This document shows positions 55,685-64,000 of a DNA stretch of 64,000 nucleotides, piece by piece (the first letter of the stretch is position 1; each line of letters begins with the position of its first letter). Source of the DNA: Macrosoma leucophasiata (taxonomy: Eukaryota; Arthropoda; Insecta; Lepidoptera; Hedylidae); contig JAWQUS010000008.1 in assembly GCA_036365455.1 (NCBI GenBank), positions 14,305,501 through 14,369,500 on the forward strand. Reading direction: 5' to 3'. Made by a program: the position numbers and the translations under genes. Under the pieces are notes generated by a model. That model made no database searches, was not told where the DNA came from, and was given only the letters and a program-made list of their open reading frames with translations.

Positions 55685-55800
55685 ATGTAACTTCACGCCT
55701 GTAATCCCCGAAGGGGTAGGCAGAGGTAAATGCATGACTTCAAGCATACATGTAAACACCCACGATTCGCCGGTTACGTTTTGTGCAGTGTATTAATTTG
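55685..55800. repeat. Dispersed repeat fragment shared with 47370-47460
   Basis: CACGCCTGTAATCCCCGAAG, GGTAGGCAGAGGTAAATGCA and CACGATTCGCCGGTTACGTT recur in reverse at 47370-47460. The last motif also occurs near 12495 and 59100. Confidence 0.6.
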
Positions 55801-56398
55801 CTCGTATTCATATTTAAGTGATTAAAATATAATTATTTGTTTAAGGCTTGGCATCGACTTCAAACCTATTAATAAATAGCACATATTATTATAAATAATA
55901 GGTAGTATATAATTACATTTAAATCTTTATGATTTTTTACTTTTCAGTTTTGAAGTCGGTTTTTCTTAGTTATATTTATATATTTGTAATTTGACCTATC
56001 ACACGCAAATTCTATTATTTCCAAGTGATTAAATGAATTTTTGAGTTTGAGTTTTGAGTTTGCACATCGACCTTAAAAAGGAGACTTCGGCTTATTTCTT
56101 GTCTGTAGAGCGTTATCTCTTTCGCACCTTACTTATCTGACGTTTCTCGACCATCTTGATCAAGTTTTGACTAATAACGAACTATCAGTGCTTACGTAGG
56201 CAGTGTGCAGCAGTGATGGCACTCTACGAAGTCGAAACTAGCCGATTGTCTCTTTCGTAGGCTCGATGTGCAATATTTCTTCTTGGATAGGATACTGTAG
56301 ATAATGTGGTCATGACAGCTCCAGTACTTGAGATATAGGTCCTATATCATGTATTATGACCTGCAGTCATAACACATGATATAGTTACAGGGCATACA

Positions 56399-56688
56399 TT
56401 TTTTTTTTAATGTAATGGAAGTGGCAAACAAGCATGCAGTTCACGTTGCATGTTAAGTGATGACTGCAACATATAGACACTGACACACACGAAGACTAAG
56501 GTCAAAATGCAGATGCGTTACCACTCCTGAGGCCTAAGGTGTTATGCTTCTGTGCCGAAAATTACAGGGCCGTACATTACCACCTGACCGGAACACGACA
56601 ATGCTGAACACTACCATTTAGTAAATTAGGTAATGCGGTGGTGCCTACGCCCGCGAGCTCCGTCACTGGAGCTCTACCACCAGTAAAA
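56399..56688 (-). repeat. LINE 3'-tail repeat family, copy 6
   Basis: Nearly full-length antisense copy from TTTTTTTTTAATGTAATGGA to CTCTACCACCAGTAAAA. A small deletion near the CATTTAG site distinguishes it. A short sense-oriented scrap of the same family (CCTCAGAGGTGGCATCACAT) follows at 56733-56810. Confidence 0.82.
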
Positions 56689-56999
56689 TTACATGTATGG
56701 CCCATTATTTTTGTCATAGAAGCAAAACAACTGAGACCTCAGAGGTGGCATCACATCTGCATGTGGCACTGCACCTATGGATTTTGTGTAGATGTCTGTA
56801 GGAAGGTATCATTACATAAAAAAAGTAAAAACGGAACTGCAGACTCGCAAATATACCTAGTTGTACTATTTGTTACATAAGAAATAACAGCCTGTCTTCT
56901 TATTTTTATTTAAACAGTTTCTTTCCACTCCCATTTCCAAGTTACTAAAATTATTTCCATTTTTCTTCATCTTCAGTTCACAATTAGTCTCAACTATAT

Positions 57000-59900
57000 A
57001 CAGTGTTCCTGAAATAACATGAAGACCATTTCCGAAATTAAACGTTATATTTCAAAGCTCAGCTGCGCTGCAATCAGAACCTCCAACCATTTATGTAAAA
57101 TCCTATAGGTATATTCCATTCATATCGTAGCACGCGAAAAAACATCCAGTTACTTTTTGGCTCGCAAAGAATTGGAATAACACCGGCACAGTACACAGTT
57201 AGTAGCTCTGTGACTTAGGGGACCAGGTGTTCGCCGCCCGCCCCCATTTCTCAAAGTGAATCCACGGCGTGGCTCGTATTTTATGATGACACTGGGAGCT
57301 TGCTCAAACGACGTATGCTCGCTGCCCACTCAAGGATTACATTTAGGGTTGTGCCTTTTGTTAGCCACCCGCTTTCCTTGTGAATAGTGATAAAACGTCT
57401 CAACTTAAATAAGAAACGTTCTTTACGATTCTCACGCAAATGTTGTGGCAAGTCAAAGACTGAAGCTTAATTATGTTGTAACTCTTGTGTTCATTTACAA
57501 AATTAAATTCCAAGTCTACAGTGTTGAATATCTTGCTGTGTTATAATATGTAGATAGATTCAATGTTATCTTAAACCCTCGTTTTGTAATGAAGGTTTTC
57601 AACTTTTTATTCTTAATCCCAAATGGCTAGGTTGCCATAAAAAATACCATTAGTGGTATGAGTACTCGAGAACACAATACAACGTAACTAAGGTAATTAG
57701 TATTCCACTACGTTGCTTGTTTAAGGTTTTTTCCATCTTAATTATTGCATTTTGCTGAATAACACCTGAGGCCCGGTGGTACTTAATTTTTAATTACGTT
57801 GTAGTGCAGTGCACTCCAAGTATACGTACGTTGATAAGTCTTAGTATTCATAATAATATGATGATAAACACTTTATGTGATTAGAGCCGTCTTTAGAGTA
57901 ATCCAAGCTCAAGTTCAGCTATGCATAACGTTTCAATGGTATCATAAATTATAATGCCAATTTAATCACAGCAGCTTGTATCGCAAGAAATAGGCAATAG
58001 GTGTATTAGATTTTGGAGATAATTTTTTTGTGTGGTCATTTTCGTTGTTATATATAACAGATTTATAAATAGGATATTACTGAAATGTATTGGTCTACTG
58101 GTTGAAACACTGGTCGTTTTGTATTCGAAAATCCTGAGTTCTGTATCGGTCAGAGACTATTAAAACATTTACTCTCGTGCTCCTTCCTGCATACCCAGCT
58201 CTAGCTTCCATATAAAAGCGTTGGAGCAAGTACCTCCAGCAGTATGTACCTATAGCTAAATGAGTCCGCTTGCTTAATTTTAGGATTCTAAACAGTAACT
58301 TATAAAATTGAGTGTATACAGTACACTCAATTGAGGGTATATAGTACACTCAATTTTCGGTAAGCTCTCTGTGTCAGCGATGTACCTACAGTCCTTTCTA
58401 AAAGCACATCTAAGATATGCAATTTTATCCACCTGTTCTAACCCTTCATCGTTGTCGTCAAGTCCAAATTGGGTTCTTAGAAAAGGATTTTAAACGTTTA
58501 ATTTGAAACCGGCGACTCTTTTCTGAATTAGCGATACTTTCTTCAACACTTATATCCATTTGCTACTTTGCTGAATTGGACACTTTATGGTATCCGATAT
58601 TTGCCTATAAACTACACTTTAGTCCATTCCCAACTTTTCTTAATTCAACACTTTCTTGAAATTTCGGGTTTAAATTAGCGAATGGTAAATAGCGAATAAA
58701 CCAAAGTGTGGAATTTAGTAACGAAAGAATAAAAGTGTCGAACTGAGCAAGTCTCGAATGAAGTAAAGTGGCGAACTCGAGAGTGTACACCTGTCACCGG
58801 ACTCTTTAATTTAAAAAACCGATTTATTAATACGAATTTATAATCTCTTGTTATATGAATGAAAAACCTGTATCAAAGGTAGACATATCTTATAGTTGAC
58901 AAACTAACCATAGCTTCATTGCGAAAAACGACATGTGTTCCAGCAACTCATTTAAATTCGACGCGAATTTTATTCTAACACGCCTGTTACGTGAATAGAG
59001 ATTTGACAAATGTTCCAGAAACCAAAGCTTTTACAACTTTACATTAACCAAGAGGTATCGAAACAGATTCATTTGTACTCCTGAGGTCTCGGCAAACTCA
59101 CGATTCGCCAATTACGTTTTGTCCCAAGTAAATAAATGGCGAGCCAATTGATAACTTTATTGAACTTCTGAAAAATTGAAAACTCCCTCACAAATAACAC
59201 TTACCCTCGACCTGACAGTAAAACCTTGAACTCTAATAGAGCATTGTGTTTATTAGCACTAAACAAAAGAAACATGCTAAGTACCTTAACAGCAAAGTTT
59301 GAAAGGATTATCAATGACTCCAAAGTATAAAAGAGTAAGTTATGCAGTCATTGGTCCATAAAATATTCAAGAGCGGGTAAGCGCAAAGTTATTATTATAA
59401 TCTATTTCATAGCAACTTTTCCCTCTGTTTCCCCAAGGATGTGTTTATATTTTCCTGTGCGGTCTAGTCGACGTGTGCATTGTTTATTCTGCTTATGCAT
59501 TGTTTTATACTCAACAATGTTTAATGTCTACGCTATCTCGAGTGAATTTGCCGATTTGTTGAGTGTACGTAAACAGATTATAAAACTACAATAATAATGA
59601 AAGATTTTAACGTTTTCCTATGCATCTCATATTATAACCACCAATATAATTTGTATGTTAATGGTGTAGGATATTTGGTTGCCGGTATCCTTTTAAAGGC
59701 AACTTGCACTTCATAATAAACAACATTATTGCACTGAAATTATTAAGAAAAGGTTTTTTGTTAAGATGAAAATACGCTTTAATTTTAATACTAATTATCT
59801 CTGACTTCGAATAGAACTATTGTTTGTGCTATGTAGTTTTCTACTGCGACACCACGGCCTTAACAAATACATCATTTACTTGTTATTTAAATTGATGAAA

Positions 59901-62461
59901 ATATTAAAAACATTTGAATAATGATAACAACAATTACTTCTTAGCGAAGTTCCAAAAGTTTACGATTGTCTTTTCACAGAAGCGTGTATTACTATATATA
60001 GGTGACGTATAATATAATATATCATTCATATTTCATTAACGGGATCCCTTATCTACGTGCACTAGTTATAATTGCCAAAATTACTCTGTCTTATAACTCT
60101 TAAAATTAGTTAAAATAATAATTATACTCGTATTTCACAAGGCAAGAAAGAACATAGTTTACTCCTGTTCTGGTGAAAGTAATATACCACTTTCAAATTA
60201 AATAAAACGCCCACATGTGCAATAGGTACCTATAGCAAAATTCAATACATTAAATATTTATCAAAAGTCGTAGTGTCGCTACACTGCACTAGTGTTCACA
60301 CATGTTTGCTTTTACTCGAAACCATCTCGAAACTTGCTAGGGACTGCCAAATTTTATTTAATAAAATATCTTGGTTGTGGTTGCTAAGGTACTAATATTT
60401 GGATATACTGATTCAATTTTACACTGTCTGAATTCTTCACTCTCTAAGGTGGGTACAATTATTTTAAACGTTAATTATATCGAAGGAATTTCACATTAGC
60501 GGGACCAACTGGATCCCAACTGGAAAGAAGTTTAAAAACGTTAAGTTATTCGAAGACTAGTTTTAGTCGCTAACCATTAAACACTAAAGAGAGTCGAAAT
60601 GAAATACCTAGTTAATATCCGTTTTGAGTTATGTCTCGCTAGTTAAGGGCGCTTGTAATGAGATCTTTCGGAGAGAAAAAATTAAAAATTATCAATATGT
60701 GAATATTGCAGATCTGATTTTCTTTGCCAATTATTGAAACCAATTAATTTACTTCGAAATGTTTAGTGTGAAATGATAATAATGTGTAAATCTACTCTGA
60801 AAAAAGAACTTTCATAAACTTGTAAAAAAGTATCTTGAACGTTGAATTGGTAGTCATTAAAAGTCAAGCACCAAAGAGAGTCGAAATGAAATAGTTAATA
60901 ATCATTTTGAAGCATGTCGCGCAAGTTGCGGGCGCACATAATGAGACCTTTTGGAACGACGCTTTAATGAAAAATTTACCAGTGTAAGTACACACCATTA
61001 CAATATAGTATTTCAGATCATTTACTACGTTTTTAAAATGCTTGGAATATATAGATATATAATTGCGCCAAAATGTTTGATGTAATATTATAATAATATT
61101 CTTTCATAAAGGAACACATTAACCAAGCATATCGGGGTGCTCTTAATTGCTTTACATACATAGATAGAACCCAAGCTTGTAAAAGCGTGTTTAAAAAAGG
61201 ATCAAATATGATTTTTGTTTACCAAACATAAATGTACTGAACCAAATTATAATTACGTAATATCATAAATGGTTTTCATTTCATTTATAATTTATCCATA
61301 GATCAATGAATATCGAGACAATATTTAATACATATTTATACACCAAACATGAAAAATACATCTAAAAGTACTTATTACCGTAGATCAATTAAATGTAAGA
61401 GGAGCATTTAAATAAATCACCCTTTATTGAAACACGTGCCAGTTGATTTGATTTTATGTCGTTCCATCCTTAATACAAATGAAAAACAATCTGAGCGGTT
61501 TCCCAAAAAATACACACCAGTAGATAAGTGCAAATTTGGATACCACACATACAGACCAACAAAATTGCAACATCTGAGCGAAATGCTTCATGTGTTACTC
61601 ATCTTCCATCCACATTTGTAAAGATCTAGACTTCAGGAGGAGTCAATAATCATCTCAGGTAACAGCATTGTTACTTTGCGCGAAGCACAAAAGTAAGACG
61701 ATATGTTATCGTCATGAGAAATGTCGTCTTTATATTTTATGCGTCGTTTTAGTCCGCTTACACTGTCATCTTTCTACGAGCACTCCATTACATGTAACAT
61801 ACGGCAACATGTATTTGTAACACTACCTACTGTAAGTACCACCGAGTGGCGCGTGAATATGTCACATGTCCCGTTACATCCCCGCTCACCGACTGCAGTA
61901 GGGGTGTAATACCGGAGCGGAATTAAATAATGGATTGGTTTTGCATAACTTTTGTTCCATCCCTCTTAATGGCCAGTAACCTCGGTAGTTACGAACATAA
62001 ACGTCATTAGGTGAGCTAAAATACAAAGGGATTGAATTAAACAAAGGAACAGCTACGTTGCGAGAAGTACAGAATCGACCAACTTCAAACATATTAAATA
62101 AGCTTGAGGTTAACTGAATCAATTTAGATGGACTGTTAGTGTTATTAAATAATAGTTTTTATTAAGTAAATAAGTATATACGTAGTGTTAAAAATTAATA
62201 AATTAGAATTTTTGAAGGAGGAAAAAAATGAAAATTGTTTTATGTCTTGATAATCCAAATAAATCCAAGGAAAATTCCAATTTTAAGGCACCCCATGCAC
62301 AGACTCCAACTCGCCCGTGGCCGGTTATTTTTTTTATGTACCATGTTAACTATATCCGATCGTACCCGAATAAAGGCAAAGGCCGATTTTCCCTGTTGGA
62401 ACGTTAGAGACACTATGGTTTTATTGTTTTTAGTTTATCTCCTTCACAAAATTCGTCATAT
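57000..62461. other. Long stretch without recognisable genes
   Basis: AT-rich, with only short open frames and no splice-bounded coding sequence I could support. Items seen: a small inverted/direct repeat of TACACTCAATT (58304-58357), and a diverged pair of ~95-bp segments at about 60585-60680 and 60875-60965 (AAAGAGAGTCGAAATGAAAT shared). There is also a 64-codon frame at 61427-61621 with no recognised similarity. Nothing resembling a kinase domain was found. Confidence 0.5.
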
Positions 62462-62722
62462 GATTTTTTTATGTAATGAAAGTGGCAAACAAGCATGTAG
62501 TTCACATTGATGTTAAGTCATGACTGCAGACTATAAACACCCACACAAAGACCAGAGGTCAAAATGCAGATGCGTTTCATCTTCTGAGGCCTAAGGTATT
62601 ATGCCTCTGTGCCGGAATACGATAGTGCTGAACACTACCATTTAGCGGCAAGTACCTATATTAGGTAATGCGGTGGTGCCTACGCCCGCGAGCTCCATCA
62701 CTGAAGCTCCTCCACCAGTAAA
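62462..62722 (-). repeat. LINE 3'-tail repeat family, copy 7
   Basis: Antisense copy from ATTTTTTTATGTAATGAAAG to CCTCCACCAGTAAA. It lacks the ~25 bases between CTGTGCCGGAA and CACGATAGTG, where other copies have the TTACAGGGCCGTACATTACC segment. Confidence 0.82.
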
Positions 62723-63805
62723 CTACATTACTAACGCTTTAATCATTTTGTGGTACATTGTGGTAGGTACTTATAAAATACATGTAATGCCAATATGCAA
62801 ACAAAACTCGATTCATACGTTTAAAAAAAAAAATTTAAACATAAGCATCGTTTTCAGTTTTATCTGAGAACCACAATACAATGTAAATAATCATAAAACT
62901 ATTGTACCATAGGTAGGCATCTGTACAAGGGAAAGGCCGGAGTTTGTAATATTAATGGTATTACCTAAGGTATGCTCGGATTTTACTCATTAGGGGTATT
63001 ATGCGGCTGTTTGCGAAATGATAAATGGGTAAAGGACGGCTTTATGAGTAGAGCGACTTGCGAACCCGGCGATGTTTTGTTAATGTTTAACTATGGATTT
63101 GTAGAGCTTAGTTACAAGCTATACCTTGTTTTGGAGTGGTGGTTTTTATGAATATTCATCTATTGGTGTCTGAATTTAAATATAGCCTCGCCCGTAGTGG
63201 CTTGAATGTATACATAGAAAATATATATGTACACTCACGGGCATAGAATTACCTATAACGCAGTTCAGTTCACGCACTTTTGGCTTCAACTGTACGCGAA
63301 ATGTTGAATGAAATGCTCTCTCTAAGCGTTATAGTCCGGGAGGTAGCGTTGCATTTTTGGCAGTGATTTTTCGCCGATTGCTTGCCAGGTCCTACCGTAG
63401 ATCTCGAATGACTCATTACTGAACCAAGAGTCAGCTGGCGCACCCGCGGTGGGTGTGGAATCGGGAGGTTGCGGAAGTGGTTAAAAAAAAATTAAGTAAT
63501 AGTACGCCGGCTGAAACTTTTATCATAAATATTTGACACTATACTGAGCTGAAAAAAAAACGTCAGCTGCATCGTGGGAGGGGGATTATGCGTCAGAAGC
63601 TCGCATGAAGTTGTAAAAAAAAACCGAAAATAAAGTTATATTACGCCAGATTAAATTTAACATCGTGATTGTTTAAATATTGCAAAGTACGAACGTACAA
63701 CAATCAGCTGCGTCTATAGTGGTGGAAAGACCGTCAGCTAACGCAGTAAAGGGACAGATTATTCGAGCAATACACAAAATCTTTCACAATATAATTTTGT
63801 CTTGT

Positions 63806-63815
63806 TTTATTTATT
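63806..63815 (-). promoter_or_regulatory. Overlapping AATAAA poly(A) signals
   Basis: The minus strand reads AATAAATAAAAC about 100 bases after the TAG stop of the partial frame at 63912. This supports the 3' end of a minus-strand transcript. Confidence 0.5.
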
Positions 63816-63911
63816 AAAAAAATGTATAATATGGAATGAATTCGATTCCAAAATGAAATAAACATAAAATAAAATGAAGGCGAAGTATAGAAAATAAGAA
63901 GCTTGCAGAAG

Positions 63912-64000
63912 CTATTCGTTGTCGATGGTATCGCTGCCATAATCGCTCTCTGACGAAGCACTATCCGAACTTTCCTGCAGGATATCGCTGTTTTCGTCTT
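63912..64000 (-). CDS. C-terminal end of an unidentified minus-strand gene (partial)
   Basis: Minus-strand frame entering from the right edge and ending at TAG (63912-63914). The visible 28 residues are strongly acidic and serine-rich: DENSDILQESSDSASSES then DYGSDTIDNE. About 100 bases after the stop the minus strand carries overlapping AATAAA signals (63806-63815), so this looks like a genuine 3' end with a short 3' UTR. Acidic serine-rich tails occur in many nuclear proteins and no function can be assigned. It could also be a transposon-derived frame. Its orientation opposes Ddr. Confidence 0.5.
   Translation of the reverse strand, partial: DENSDILQESSDSASSESDYGSDTIDNE

Overview
This window looks like nuclear DNA of a moth or butterfly (Lepidoptera). 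It is AT-rich and intron-rich, and it is crowded with tRNA-derived SINEs, 5'-truncated LINE tails, mariner remnants and small inverted-repeat elements of the kind found in that order. The assignment is an inference from gene and repeat content.

Only one cellular gene is recognised with confidence. Seven plus-strand exons between 2311 and 16853 encode 399 codons of a discoidin domain receptor tyrosine kinase (Ddr). They run from the end of the collagen-binding discoidin domain, through the DS-like domain and the transmembrane helix, into the cytoplasmic juxtamembrane region. All seven join in phase with GT-AG introns. The 5' exons lie before the window. I found no kinase-domain exon between 16854 and 64000, so either the following intron is very long or the gene is broken here.

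From 16854 onward the sequence is mostly mobile DNA. It holds diverged direct repeats (18.2-20.96 kb), a decayed LINE reverse transcriptase (21.2-22.7 kb), a 1.17-kb terminal-inverted-repeat element (23.7-24.9 kb), nested LINE-tail and RTE insertions (25-27.2 kb), a deleted mariner (27.9-28.2 kb) and a 266-bp MITE (28.6-28.9 kb).

The most striking structure is at 29826-47210. It is a single 17.4-kb foldback-type element with terminal inverted repeats of about 320 bp, followed inward by two inverted arms made of a ~162-bp tandem monomer (about 9.5 kb on the left, 6.1 kb on the right). A 1.1-kb centre separates the arms. The element is flanked by a perfect 8-10-bp target-site duplication. A related unoccupied copy of its insertion site lies in the same window at about 55.0 kb. 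No transposase is visible, so it appears non-autonomous.

Downstream are two unassigned compact ORFs (48.3-49.2 kb), a cluster of three SINEs (50.6-51.8 kb), an ORF1-like reading frame of probable retroelement origin (55.0-55.5 kb), more LINE-tail copies, and a long stretch with little recognisable content (57-63.8 kb). A minus-strand gene enters from the right edge, showing only its acidic C-terminus and poly(A) signals.
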